Shown one piece after another: positions 1 through 13,000 of a DNA stretch of 64,000 nucleotides (positions within the stretch are counted from its first letter, which is position 1; each line of letters begins with the position of its first letter). The notes beneath the pieces are model-generated. The model did not search any database. It saw only the letters and a list, made by a program, of their open reading frames with translations, and was not told the origin of the DNA. The position numbers and the translations under genes are program-made. Source of the stretch: Bilabrum cf. latius. Its lineage: Eukaryota > Bigyra: Bicosoecida > Bigyra > Bicosoecida. Where the stretch lies: assembly GCA_965178125.1 (NCBI GenBank), contig OZ237754.1, positions 124,001 to 188,000 on the forward strand, in the 5' to 3' direction.

Positions 1-1221
1 CTCTTCCTCCCTCTAGTTGGAGGGTAGCCCTGGGATGGCGGCAGGGGAAGGAGGCCAGGCGATCGGCGGGCTGCCCTGCCCGGACTGGACGAGGGGAGGC
101 GTGGCATCTGCCTGCACGAGCGGCACCTGGCTGGGGGTGCGGCTGGGTCCTGAGGCTGCGGTGTAGGGTGAGGATCCTTGTCCCACGGGCTCCGCACCGG
201 CCTCTGACTTGTTCTTCAAGTTCGCGTGCCCCGGGGTGCCGCCACCCACTGCCTGGTTCCCTGGACCGCTGGCATGCTCCACTGCCTGGTTCCCTGGACC
301 GCTGGCATGCTCCACTGCCTGGTTCCCTGGACCGCTGGCATGCTCCACTGCCTGGTTCCCTGGACCGCTGGCATGCTCCACTGCCTGGTTCCCTGGACCG
401 CTGGCATGCTCCGCTGCCTGGTTCCCTGGACCGCTGGCATGCTCCGCTGCCTGGTTCCCTGGACCGCTGGCATGCTCCGCTGCCTGGTTCCCTGGACCGC
501 TGGCATGCTCCGCTGCCTGGTTCCCTGGACCGCTGGCATGCTCCGCTGCCTGGTTCCCTGGACCGCTGGCATGCTCCGTTATGTCACTGCCCTCGGCAGA
601 GGCTGTGCGGCACACTGGCAGGCAGCCAGCGTGGATCGACCACAGCACTAAGAATGTAGCACCAATGCCGACAGGAAATACAGAGCTCCACCCAAGCACC
701 GGTCTCCAGCCCAAGTTTTCCACAAGGACCGCAAGCGGTGCCTGGGCGAGGAGGCTGCCAGCGAGCCCGAACATTATGCCCGCACCGGTCATTGTGCTAG
801 CAAGGCCGCTTGCTTTGAAATGCGTCTCGCTGAGCGTCACAACTCCAATCCAAGCTCCACCGACACCGGCGCCGACTAGTCCTCGAGCAGCTGCCGCCAG
901 TGCAAAGGAGCTCGTGGAGGCAAACCCCAAAGAACCAAGCGCTGCAGCGAACGCACAGCCTGCAAGTACGGGCAGGTGTCCGAAGCGCTGAAAGGCCCAC
1001 CCACATGGCAGCTAGACTGCAATATACGCATAGAAATACGTGGAGGAAAGAACGCCAACGGCGGAGCTATCAATTTTGTAGGCGAGCTGCAGGTCGTCCG
1101 ACACGACCGAGGGCGCCACTCGCTGGAAGAAACTATACGTAAAGAAAAGGGATGCAACCAGCCATGCTACCCAAATATCAAGGGGTGGGAGGTTCGATGT
1201 CGAGCTGCTCGTGGCTGCCAT
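1..1221 (-). CDS. MFS transporter, N-terminal half (runs off left edge)
   Basis: Membrane transporter of the major facilitator superfamily; substrate not deducible. ATG at 1221. The protein opens with a hydrophobic helix (WVAWLVASLFFTYSFFQRV), then STYFYAYIAV, then TAG at 1012-1014, then LPCGWAFQRFG. In bacterial-type MFS proteins this helix reads YFYAYxxMQxPxG, so the TAG sits on the conserved Gln. Further helices follow (GLVGAGVGGAWIGVV, GIMFGLAGSLLAQAPLA, VFPVGIGATFLVLWS), giving about six segments, the first MFS half. The presumed central cytosolic loop is expanded by ten copies of an 11-residue repeat. A second TAG at 13-15 is in frame, so the gene continues beyond the window. MFS assignment is firm; subfamily is inferred from the first helices only. 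Confidence 0.8.
250..579 (-). repeat. 33-bp tandem repeat, ten copies, inside MFS loop
   Basis: Ten near-identical 33-bp units encode the 11-residue unit EHASGPGNQA(A/V) on the minus strand. The only systematic difference is one base that switches A to V, splitting the array into two blocks. Length is a multiple of three, so the frame is kept; it probably lies in the loop between transporter halves and may vary in copy number. Confidence 0.95.
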
Positions 1222-1540
1222 TATGTGGCTAGATTCGATTGCACAACTGTGTCCGTCATCGCTTCGTCACACACCGTGTGACGGCTCGGGGACACACTGT
1301 GGCCAAGGCCGCCAGCGGGCGTGATTGGCGACTTGTCCACCCCTGTGCAGAATAACCATTGCGGCCTAGAATATATCTGCATCGCAGGAGCCATTGACAA
1401 GGTAGCCTCGTTGCAACCATGATCACAGCATGATGGCAATTACTCTGACCACCCCCGGCCAATCCTCGCGCACCTTTGGGGTGCTGTCACTGCTGCACAC
1501 CCGAGCGCAGTATCGCAAGGCCGCACACCCTTAGTGCGGC
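1222..1540. other. Intergenic region with perfect hairpin upstream of MFS gene
   Basis: No gene seen. It lies between the start of the MFS gene and the TAA end of the LMF gene (both minus). It holds an 8-bp perfect inverted repeat, CGTCACAC-acc-GTGTGACG (1265-1283), about 45 bp upstream of the MFS start codon, which could be a regulator site; function is speculative. Confidence 0.5.
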
Positions 1541-4500
1541 TTATGACCCGCCCCTCCTGCGCCTCACCTCATCCGCGGGGTCCACCTCGGCCCCCGGCTG
1601 CAGCTGCTGCAGCACGCCCACCTCGATTGGAAGGTCGCCGGGCCCCTGCGGCTCCACGCTCCTCCCGTCCGTGAAACCGACCAGCTTCCAATCAAGCTCC
1701 GCCTTGTCACCCTGGAACACCGGCACGCGCAGCCGCCTCAAGTACGTTCCGCTGCGGGGGCACAGCATGCGCAGCGCCCGCGTCCTCCAGCCCATCTCGG
1801 ACTGGTGGTAGGCCATGCCAGGGATGCCCTCCACCTCCTCGTGGCGAGAGGCGTGCTTGGGCTGCTGGATCGCAGTCATCAGGTCCGCCTTGGTGGAGGC
1901 AAAGCTCAGCGCCGGATACGAGAACAGGCTCTGCACCCACACGTGCCTTCCCCTCCACCGCAGGCCCCTCCACGTGCTGTGGAAGGGGTGGATCTCACGG
2001 ACCCGCTGGTGCTCGAGCAGGGCCCGCCCAGCCGACTCGCCCTCACCAATCGTCACACCCGCCTCTTCCTGCAGCCACGACCGGATCCCCTCGACATCGG
2101 GAAGGTCTGGCTGCACCGCATACGGGGTCAGGCCAACGTGCGGCCGCAGTGAAAGCAGCAGGGCAGCCGCCGGCCCTCCCCATCGCAGCACCGCGGTATC
2201 GCGCAGCGACGTGCGGCCCAGCAGCTGCTCCCTGCCCCCGGCCGCGGCCTCGAAGGCCTTGCGCCCGCCCGCGATCAGCAGCCACTGGGCATACCCTCCC
2301 GCCTTCTGCGCGTCCCGCAGCGGCCCCGGGCTCTCGAAGTCGTCGCCAGGCTTGGCGAACCTGCACCAGGCAGAGCGGTAGAGCGCGTATGCCTCTGCGA
2401 AGGACCGCGGGACGGCCCTGGGATTGCCTGCACCGTCTGTGTCCCACTCAGTGGCCGCCTGCAGCCGGCTATCGACTGCCTGCTGCTCTTTCTTGGCTGC
2501 ATCCGAGGCCCCGCTGGCCGGCTCGGTCCTGCCGTCCGGGCTGCAGCCAGAATCGGTCAGCATGCGGTCCCGCAGGGTCGCAGCGGCCTCACCTGCAGAT
2601 TCCTCCTCCTCCTCCTTTTCCTCCCCGTCATCCTTCGAATCCTCGTCCTCACCATCGGCCATGCGCCACCAGCGCAGCGCCTCCTCTGCCCTCTGCCTCA
2701 TCTCTCCCCCATCGGTCTTGCCTCCCTGCAGGGCATGCTCCAGCTGCTCCAGGTCGCGACGGACGCACGCCGCATCTGGGGCGGGGCGGGACACGAGAGC
2801 GCGCATCCCTGCTGCTACGGGCCCCACCACCGCCCCCACGACGGTCTGCAGCCTCCTGAGCTGCCCGGCCGTGTACCGCACCAGCATGCGCCGGTACAGG
2901 AACGGCAGCGTCCTCCACTGAAGCACCCTCCTGGCCTCTTCCTAGTCCATGGGAAGGTCCGCAGCTGTCTGCGGGCCGTCCTCGCCGCCCTTGCCATTGT
3001 TCCCTGCTCGCCGCGCCTCCACCCTCCTGTCCACTTCCCGCGCCATCTCCTTGCTCTCGAAGGCGTGCACGTCCTCCACCGCCAGCTCCTCGCTGTCGGC
3101 GTCCAGCCAGTCGCCGTCGTCCATGGGCTCGTCGAACTGGTCCGAGGGGAAGCAGTCGCCCGCGTCGTCCTGTTCCCTGCCTCCATCCGCACCGGAGCCA
3201 GCGGCCCGCCCGGCAGCCGCCGCCCCATCCACGGCAGCGTAGAACGCGCCCGCCCTGCGAGCGGCCAGCCGTGCCATGTCGCGCGCGAATGCCACGAAGC
3301 TCCACAGCGCCTCCAGGTCTTCCTCCGTGATGGAGTGTGACGAGTGCGTCACCGTTCCCTCGAAGATCCAGGTGAGGTTCTCGGGCCCCCAGACCTCGGG
3401 CCCGCCCAGCCGGTGGGAGGGCAGCAGGTGCCTGGCGGTGCTCTCGTGCAGGTCGGGGTCCTGGCTGCGCCTCACCGCGGGCATGTGCGTGCCCATCCTC
3501 TCCTTGTGCCAGTAGTGGCCCGTGCGCGACCACTCCACGAAGGTGGTGGGGCGCAGGTAGTACAGCGAGGCGCGGACCCAGTCGGGCGGCGTGCTGGGGT
3601 CCGGGAAGGGCACGCTGTAGAAGAGCCGGTTGACGGGCTCGGCCGCGCCAAGGCACAGCCTAGCCTGCAGCCTCGCCCACACGCTCGAGTTGCTGGGCCC
3701 GTAGGTCCCCAGGTTGCCTCCCACGGAGAATACGTCGGAACCGTTGTTCCCCAGCGGGTCGTAGAAGATGGCCTGGTCCAGCCGCGGGTGCACGGGTGCC
3801 ACGAAGGGCGGCGTGCTCTTCTCATCCGTGGCCATGAAGCGGTACCTGAAGGGCCTCCACTTGAGCCCGCAATCCTCCTCCTCTGGATCCAGGTGCCTGG
3901 GGGCGGCCCCCAGCCTCTGCTCCTCATCATCATCGTCGTCGCCATTGTCGAGGGCGCTGTCTGCTTCCGTGCTCCGGCTCGAGTCGTCATCGTCACCTTC
4001 TTCCTCTTCGGCACCGCCTGCAGCCGCACCCCGGCGGCTGTCTCCGGCCGGCAGACCCGGCGCCTCGTCCTCCCTCGCTCCCTCGAAGACAACCACGTAC
4101 CTGGACGCTGGGTTTGCGTGCGGAGGGAACACACCGTACGCGTGGACGATGCGAAAGGGCTGCCAGAACCGGATCCAGTTCCTGAGGCCGCGCATGAAGG
4201 TGGGCCACTGCTCCAGCGAGGGCCAGTGCATCGCGGATAGTGTCACCCACGAGTTCAGGATGAAGAGGACCAGGAACGCAGGCAGGATCACGCCCAGTGC
4301 CACTGCGAGGAGCAGGGGCACCGACAGGGCCCGCGCGTGCACGACCACGGACCACAGGGCAGAGAAGAGCCCCCCCTCCGAGCCGGCTGCGGCGATGCTG
4401 GACCACGCCTGCGAAGGCAGTACGAGGCCGGTGGCGGCGGGGGTGGCGCCCAGCACGCAGTGGCTCCAGCGGGCAGTGAGGCTGTCCCGCCAGTCGAACA

Positions 4501-5476
4501 GCGGGATGCTTAGCACCGCGGTCAGCAGGTTAAAGTACCCGAAATTTCCCGTGAAGTGGATCCCGAACTGCAGTGCAATGAGCCCCAGCCCCGCGAGAAC
4601 CCTGGGCCAGCCCTGGAAGAAGGCCAGAAAGGGCACGGGAATCTCGATGATGAACATTACGAGCAGATTCACAATGTGCGCGGGGGCGGGGAGCGCGTTG
4701 TAGGCGGCCCAGCCCAGCAGGTTGGTCATGGGCATCCCTATGAAGAAGTTTTTGATGTACAGCTTGTCCCTCGGAGTGGTCCCTATGAACTTGAGCTTCC
4801 CAAACCCGACCATGAGCCTCCACAGCAGCATCCGCATGAGGAAGCTCACCAGCGGGTGCGGCAGGCTGGCAGCCGCGAGCGAGTCGGAGCGCAGCGGCGG
4901 CAGCCACATGGCAAGGAATGAAAGCTCCAGCGCGAGGGTGTCCCAGGGGAATGTTAGGCCCATCGGGACGTCCATCGAGAGCAGGCACACCCACGACACG
5001 ACGAGCAGGGCAGGGCTGCTGGCACCCCCGAATACCGCGACGTGCAGACCAGACAGCGCCCCCACAGCGGCCACCAAGTGGAGCATAAGGTCGGAACTGT
5101 TGATCCAAAACACCGACGGTGCGTTCAAGAACGCGTGCCACTGTGAGGGCAGGTCCTTCAGGGCACGCTTGAGGATGTCCCGCAGCGGACTCGCACCCCG
5201 CGCTCCCGCCCAGGGACCCACTTGAGGCAAAAATGTACCAAAGATCACAAACAAGACTGCACCAAAGCACCGAATAAATACCCCCCACACGAGCTCCGGT
5301 GGGATGCTCGTGAAGCTCTGCATCCCGATCCATGCGGGGTTCAGCCAAAGAGCAGTCCCATTCAGGGCATCTGGCCCGTTCTGGTCGATCAAATACGCAT
5401 TTTCATGCGTAGCGCATGTTGACACGTCGAGTGCGGGTCCTCCTATGGCGGCAACAAGGGCATCAATATACTCCAT
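1541..5476 (-). CDS. Lipase maturation factor-like protein with long C-terminal extension
   Basis: LMF proteins are multi-pass ER membrane chaperones for lipases. The first ~560 residues carry the family signature: hydrophobic helices, RLMVGFGKLKFIGTT, the motif NFFIGMPMTNLLGW, then FGIHFTGNFGYFNLLTAVL, followed downstream by WRPFRYRFMA...PPFVAPVHPRLDQAIFYD and WVRASLYYLRPT. The frame then passes TAG at 2942-2944 and goes on for 461 residues to TAA at 1541, giving 1,311 residues, about twice the usual length. The extension is helical and acidic, and I do not recognise it. An in-frame TAA lies 9 bases before the ATG at 5476, supporting this start, though the first family helix may sit in an unseen upstream exon. 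Confidence 0.83.
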
Positions 5477-5740
5477 TTCAATCCCTTAACTGGGAGCTGG
5501 CGCAGTAGGAAGAGGAGTTAACTCTGAGCTTCCAAAATCCGGGAAAAGCTCTGCGTAGCGCTAATAAACAGCTCCACACTGCGTATTGGGCGGCAAGCGT
5601 GGCAGCTAGTGGACAGCGAGGGACCCAGTCAGCGGAGGATCAACTTTACCAGAGCCAGGGTGACGTCAGCAGCACGCTACTTCTCGCTGCACTGTTCGTA
5701 ACTAGCAGTCACATGCAAATACAGATGTATTATGCGCCAA

Positions 5741-8700
5741 TCACGATAGATCCGACTCGAAGCCGTCATCTCGCTCGCTTTCGTTCGATCCGAGCGAGTG
5801 GAAGTCCAAGTCGACGTCCCCGAGCCCCCCACCAGCGGGTGAGCGTCCGAAGGCGGCACCGCGAGGCGCGTCCAACCGACCCCGGGCATCACCAGTTGTA
5901 TCATCAGAACTCGCTGACTGCATTCGCTGCCGTCCCACCAATGGAATTCCACTCCTGCCGAACGAAGACGCACCCTCCGCGGGACCCCCAGCCCCGGCAC
6001 CATAATCGTGCACTGCACCCTGCAGAACCACCTCATCGCCCAGCTCCCCTGAGGCGTCCAAATCTCCCGACCTGTCCAGCCCGCTGCTGTTCCCTGGATC
6101 CCTCCCACTCCTCACGGGCGACTCCGCCGCCGCCTCGCCCTCGGGGATCGCTTGCGGGTATGCCACCGGCTGCCGACTGGCCTGCTAGATGAGGGTCCCG
6201 TGGTGCCGCGCTGCGTGGACGGCGTGCAGCTGCGCCCGGGCGCTGGGAGCCCCACCTCCTCCAGTGCCTGGGACCGCCCCCGCGGCAGAAGCAGGAGAGC
6301 GCCAGCCCATGCCCGGTCCCGGTCCCGGGCCGGCCTCGCCCCACCGTCCACTCGAGATCTCAACGCTTCCGAAGGAGGAGCGGGGCAGGCGTGCGTCTCC
6401 CCCCTCACTCGTCAGGCGGTTATACGCCCGCGAGTCCCCCCCAGGTGTGCCCCTCCCAGGGGTGCCTCCCCCGACCCCGTGCCCATTCCCATTCCCATCT
6501 CTATCCCCATGCCCGACCACTGGGCTCCTCCGGGCAACAGGGGATGCGGGCGAGGAGCCTGTACCCATGGTGCCCATGGTGCCCATGGTTGGGGCTGGCC
6601 CTGAGTCGCCCTTGGAGGAGAGGGCGCTGGCTGGCCGGGGCCGTGCCTGTGCCTGTGCCTATGCCTGTGCCTATGCCTGTGCCTATGCCTGTGAGGGGGA
6701 CACCTCCTCACGTTGGGCCCTGCTATAATCATCGAGCTGGATATCCTCACACTACCCGCTCTCCTCTCCTTCAGGAGGGCTCCCAGGGACACCGCCGCTG
6801 CCGCTGCTCTCCACCCCCGGAGGCGGGAGTAGCATAGAGCGCCCCCCCACCCCCGGAGGCGGGAGTAGCATAGAGCGCCCGCCCAGCGACTGCATCGAGG
6901 TCTCGCGGCCTGCTGCGGCGACCCCTGCCCCACCTGCCGCTGGGCGGACAACACCACCTCCACCACCACCGTGTGGATGTCCCCAGACCGACCCGGAATG
7001 ACTCGTTTCGGCCCTGTCACGGGCGGTGCTGTGCCCTGGAGCACCCCCTGCCTGCAACCCCCTGCCACCGTCCATCTCTGCCTCCCCTGACCCGTGGGTC
7101 GCAGGCCGGCTCACCACGCTCTCACCCGGGATTGACCACGCGCTCGAAGCGGCGCCCCCCACAGGGGTGTGGCGCCCTCGGGCACGACTGCCGAACAGAG
7201 GCATCCCCACCGGCCCCTGGCCCTGCCCCTGGCTGTCCGCAGAGGTGCCCGCACCGCCCGCCCATGCGACCTGTCCAGCCGCCGCTACCTCGCTCACGAA
7301 AGTCTGCCCGCGGATGCTCTTCCGAGCCTGCCTGCTGCGGCGGCGGCCTAGCCGCTCTCTCGGCTGCGAGTAGGAGAATCCACCAATGGATGGAGCCACC
7401 GAGGAGCCCCGACGACCGAGCCCTCCGGGCGCGTCGCTCACGAATGACTCCACGGGCACGGCACCCGCTGGCTGCGTGCCGCCAGGGGCGTTCTGCTGCT
7501 GGCTGTGCTGACCCGCACGAGCACCAGCGCCCATCGGGGACTGCAAGGCAGAGAACCTCGCAGTTCCTGCGGCAGGGACAGAGGACACCAACGCGGGAGA
7601 TCCCATAGGCACGGCATTGCGGTGCTGCCAACCCGTGGTCTAACCCGCGAATCGCCGCTTGCTTATCCCCGCAGACACGGGCATGCTTCCCACACGCATG
7701 TCGAACGGCTCCCCCGGGGCACCCATGTTCCCATCGCGCATCCCGCCAGGAGCTGGCATGCTGCCCACCGCGGGCTGCATCAGATCATCCACCCTCCCGC
7801 TCGCCGCGTGCTTTTGCATGTCTGCCACACGCGCAGCCCCGGGGCCCCCGTCCAGCGGGACCGAATCCATCCTGGCCACCAGGCTAGGGTCATGGCGCAG
7901 CGAGCCGGGCCAGAAGGAGGAGCCCGCGGGAACCGACTCGCTTGCCGCCCAGTCGCGGTGAGACACAGCCACGTCGGCATCGGAGCCACGGCCCGGGGCG
8001 GGGATCCCTCCGATGGGAGTAGCCGCAGTACCCTGCCACCCCGAGGCTCCCGAGGCACCCTGCGCCTGCTGCTGATCGGCTGGGCTCGCGGGCAGGGCCG
8101 TGCGCCGGGCCCCTGATTGCGGGATCATCACGGCGCTGGCACCCGAATGTACGGGCGGGCGGGCCAAGCCATACCCCTGCACGGCAGCGGCCGATGCAGC
8201 AGCCGCAGAGGCGCCTGCGTAGCTCTCCGCAGATCCAACCAAAGGGTCATACCGGCCTTCCGCAACATCCCCCTATGCATAGTCGACATGATGTGACGTC
8301 AGTTCCGCAGCCGCCGCCTCCGCTGCTTTCCGCGCTTTGCGGGCCGCATCATCCGCAAGCTCCGAGACCACCAGCTCGGCCACCTGAAGGCGGAGCTGGA
8401 GCTGGCCCACCTCCACGATCCGGGGCGCCAGCGCCAGCGAGGCAGTGTTGCAGCTCCACTTGGTGCGAAGCATGAGCTGGCCGTGGTGCACGTACCTGCG
8501 AAGATCCGCGAACCGCCGGGTCAGGCGCAGCACGGCGGGCGGCAGCCTCAGCTTCTCCCCCTGCAGGCGGTCTTGCAGCTCCTGCTGCTCGGGGCCCGCT
8601 GCAACCGACCGTGAGGTGCTGTAGCTGCCGACCGAGTCCGCATCGGGGTGCCAGGGTCGGTGCAGCCCCCCTACGGCTGATTGCGCGCTGCCTGGTTCCT

Positions 8701-10023
8701 CTCGCTGGTACTAACGAGCGGGGGTGCGGAACAGCATCGAACTGCCGCCCGTCGAGGAGGAGGAGGGGGGGGCGTTCACCGTCGGCGTGCGGGGCGAGGA
8801 CAGGTCTGCAGCGCCGGATTGCTGCCGCAGCGACCCCGATCCTGCAGCCCGAGCCGCATGGCCCGAGCCCCGCGCGCCAGCTTCAGCCTCCCTACCACCG
8901 CCCGCCCCGTCCTGCGAGCTGTGGTAGTGGGCCGACCCACCCGGCCCCTCTGAAGCACCTCCCTGGTCCTAGTCCTCTTCGTCCGCAGTGCCACCAGTGC
9001 CCGCCGAAGCAAGGCTGGTGTTCCGCAGGTGTCCGCTTCCGCGGGTCCTGCCTGCCCGGCTGCCTGCGCCTCTCGTCCCAGTAGACCCGGAGTCTGCCAC
9101 CGAGCCAGAGGCGGCCCGTTGGTGCCTACTTCCAGGGCTGATGCCGCGCGCGTACCGCACCCCGCCGCTGGCTCCCGCCCCGCTGTCCCTGTCCCTGTCG
9201 TCCTCCAGGGTCACTGGTCTAGAAGTAGCGGTGGCGCGGGAGACCACCCTGGATCGCTAAAAGGCGGAGGCCTTGGGGGAGGCCCCGGAAGCAGGGCCGG
9301 CCCCGCTCCCGCTGCCCTGGCGAGGACTCTGTATGCGCTGTCCCCTAGGAGACCCCTTCACGGCGACTGCAGGGCTAGCTGGCGGAGGGTTAGCATGCTT
9401 GCCAGCCTGATCACGACCCGGCCGCAGCAGCAGTCGAGGCACCGTGGGCTTGTCGCGGTCTCGTTCCCCCTTGATCGAGATGCTTAGCTTTGTAACAGCG
9501 GGGGCGGCTCCACCGGACTCGTGTGCGGCATGCGTGCTAGAGCCGCCCTGGCTGCCCAGCTCCGCATGCTCTGCCGCACCTGCGCTTGAGCCTGTCCGCT
9601 CGTGCCTGTGCGTGCTGGCCGTCATGGCGTCCCCTGTGCGGGCCAGGGTCTTCACCAGCGCAGGGGTCGGCAGCTTGGCAAGTCTCTTGAGGCTGTCCAC
9701 CCGCCTCATCGCGGAATTCCCCTGCCCTTGCTTCCTGGCGCGCAGGTCCAGTCCAGTGGCGGGAATGGCCTGGGCGCCCTCCATGGCCCGCATGAGGTAC
9801 TCGGGCGCGGGGAAGAGAAACCCCATCACGGCCGCGACGCGGTTGGAGCTGTGGGGGTCCAGCGGCATCACGCGCAGGTCCAGGGTGTGCCTCAGTTCCT
9901 GCAGTGCACGGACCTTGACGGCCCACTTGCGGTCGGCTTCCTCCCCCCTGCTGCTGGGGCCACTGCCCTAAGTCGAGCCGCCCCCTTGGCTGCCCGAGCC
10001 ACCGTGCCTGGCGCCGCTGATGA

Positions 10024-10054
<31 letters not shown>

Positions 10055-13000
10055 TCGAACTGCGATCTCGGGCATCCTGCTTCCGCCACCGATGCCAGCG
10101 CCCACGGACGAGCCTCCACCCACGCTGGAGCCGCCCGTGCTGCGCGCCCCCGGCCACCCGACCCTGCCCTTGCTGCTGCTCCTCGCCAGGGCAGAGACCT
10201 CTCTCGCTTCTCGCATCATCTCGTGTGCGGCAGCACCGCCGTAGCCCGCAGTGCCCTCTACAAGCTCTGGCTCGCCGTCTCGCCCTTTGAAGGCGCCTCC
10301 TTTCGTACTCGTCACATCGCTGTTCTCCACGCCCTCAAGCCTGTCCGCGATTGCCACCAGCTGCAGATAGGTATCCAACTTCACTGCGGCCCGAGGACTC
10401 TGGGGGGGCCGGGCCCCTGCAGTGCGCTGCATCCCCGCGGGTGACCTCCCCAGCCGAGGGCCCACGGCAGTGCCTCCTCCTCCCCCGCCTCCATAGCCCG
10501 ATGCACCCGTGCCATAGGACCTGGCTCTCTGGGCCGGAGGGGCGGTCCGCGGGGTGCCTCTGCTGCCACCCACGAGCGGGCTGGCGGCAGTGGGCCTGCT
10601 TGCTCCACCGGTAGATGGCACGGCCTCAGTGGAGTATCCCCCCGGGGATGGCGCCCCTCCCCCATCGCCCCCACTGTCCCCGCCCCCGCCTCCGAGGGAG
10701 AAGAGGCTGCCCACGACTTCCCCTAGCCACTCGATGGCCCGATCCCCGGGCATCTTTGCCTGCTCCGACTCTTCGGGCGTGACGAACCGGCGCTCTCGGT
10801 CCGGGCGGGGCATTCCCCTGGCCCCCCCAGCGGTGGGGGACACCACGGGCTGAGGACCACTCGTCACAGTGCTCGCCTGTCTCCAGTGGGCCGGGACGGT
10901 ACCCGGTGCTCCATACCCGCGGCGCACTGCAGTGCGATGCATCGACGGCGTGGCGAACGCAGGGTCACCGGGACCCCTCCTGCCCATCCCTCGGGGGGAG
11001 GAGAATCGCTGCTGCCCCGGCGTGTGGGTGACACGCAAGGGGCGATCATGCTGAATGCGATCGTGCTGGTGCTGGTGCTGGTGCTGGTGCTGGTGCTGGT
11101 GCTGGTGCTGGTGCTGGTGCTGGTGCTGGTGCTGGTGCTGGTGCTGAGCGCCACGCGTGGTCGTGCGACCTCTGCCCATGCCCCTCCTGCCCCCCGGCTG
11201 CGGCGATAGCTGTGCCGTCACCCGGCTGCCCCCACCCGCCGGGCTGCGCCTCGGGTGCACCATCGTGCCGTGCACCCAGGTCCGTTGCATGGACCGGGGA
11301 CCCACAGACGACCGCGGCCCCACCCCAGTGCCACCCCTCGGCGCCGCCGGAGACCCGCTTCCTCCCGCTCCCGCTGCAGTTGCTGCCTTTTGCTTGGGCA
11401 CGGGACGGATCCCCCACCTCCTGTCCGCGCACAGAGGAGAGGCCTCTGCTCTCCTCTCCAGCTCTGCCCTGACCCAGGCCTCTGCCTGCTTGAGGGCCCC
11501 TCGCAGCACGTGCATGGCCATGGCGCGCCAGTGCAGTCGGGCGATGGCTCTCAGCTCCCCTGCCACCCAGTCCACGTCGATCCCGATGGAGGGGAGACCC
11601 TCGCTGCCGCTGCCTCGGTCGCTCTCGGCTTTCTCGCTGCCCTTCTCCACCGCATGCTCTGAAGGATCCCACGGCAGGTCGGCACCAGCCGAGGGACCCC
11701 TAGATCGAAGGATCCGACCTGCAGTGGAGGCTGCCAGCGGATCGCTCGATGCCTGGCGCTTGCCCCCTGACCCTGACTGGCTTTGGGGCACTACGCCTGA
11801 TATATCGGCATCGCCGGGGGCAGAAGCAGAAGAAAAGACGCCGTCCTGCTTTGCTCCAGAACCAGCACCAGCACCAGCACCCGACCCGGCTTCCCCGGCG
11901 GCCTCCGTCAAGGAGCGGGGGGACACGTCCGCCACCCGGTCGACGAGCGACTCCCGCGCCGACGACTCTCGGGTGCTCCTCTGCAACGCCCCCACCACCC
12001 CCCGCTGCTGCTGCTGCTACTACTGGGGGGGGTTGCCGCCTGCGCCCGTCGGAGGCAAGCCCCCGCGGCCGTCCCCCCGCCCGCGCGGCGCCCCCACCCA
12101 CGGCCTGCCCTCACCCCAGTCGTGCAGTCGCCTGCACAGCGCCTACAACCTCCTGACGCACTCCGCATCCTCCGCCCTCGCCCGCGCCGCAAGAGCCCTC
12201 CGGAGCCCCTTGAGCTCCTGGGAGGCCAGCTCGTCCCAGCGGTTCTGCTGGTGCAGCTGCCTCCTGAGGCGCGCCAGCTTGCGACGCACCGCTTTCACCC
12301 GCCTGCCACAGGCCAGCCTGAGCCCCGGGAGGTGCTCCACGGGCGCCATCTGGGCGTGCCTCTCGAGCTCCTGGCCCGCGACCTGCTCCAGCTGCACCGT
12401 GTCCATCGACTCGACCGAGGAGGACGAAGAGGAAGCCACGGAGCCTACAGCCGACTTTGAGCGGTGTCTTGCACGCTACCCTTGGGTGTTGCTCGGCTGG
12501 GCAGTCCCCAGGGACTGTTCGGGGAGGTTATCTGTCAACGCACCGTCGATGACTGGCGCCCGACCCGCTGACGCCGCGATCGTAGCGGGGCCGTCGTTTC
12601 CGGGCACAGCGCCACCATTCACCATATCAGAGTTAATGTGCTGGCTTGTGCTTTCTTTTGGCGCCGTAGTGGCCCCTGCAGGCGAACGGGCGCCGTCGCC
12701 AACGTCAGCCTCCCGAAGCTGCTGGAACAGGGCTCGAGTCACCGGAAGGGATGGAAGTCCGCCACTTGAAGGCCCTAGCTGCTCAGATACTTGTGAAGAT
12801 AACCCGCCTGGCGCATCTTGGCCTGGAGAGGCAGCCGCAAGCGATGCGTACCATTCCCCCTCTTGCGCTGCCGATTTAGTCACGCGGTCAACGTCCCAAA
12901 GCTAAGGCGCTTGCCGCTTCCCCGCTTTACAGGTGGTCTCAATGCGCGAACCCAGCCTCTATTCATGGCCATATTGCGGCCTTGGATAGTCGGTCGGCAA

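Noticed and set aside
168-991. Several overlapping frames in the first kilobase
   Set aside because: All are created by the 33-bp repeat array being open in many frames; only the minus frame joins MFS helices on both sides.
11157-12905. 582-residue open frame on the plus strand
   Set aside because: Mirror of the low-complexity minus-strand gene, in Pro/Ser/Cys-rich shadow composition; no motifs.
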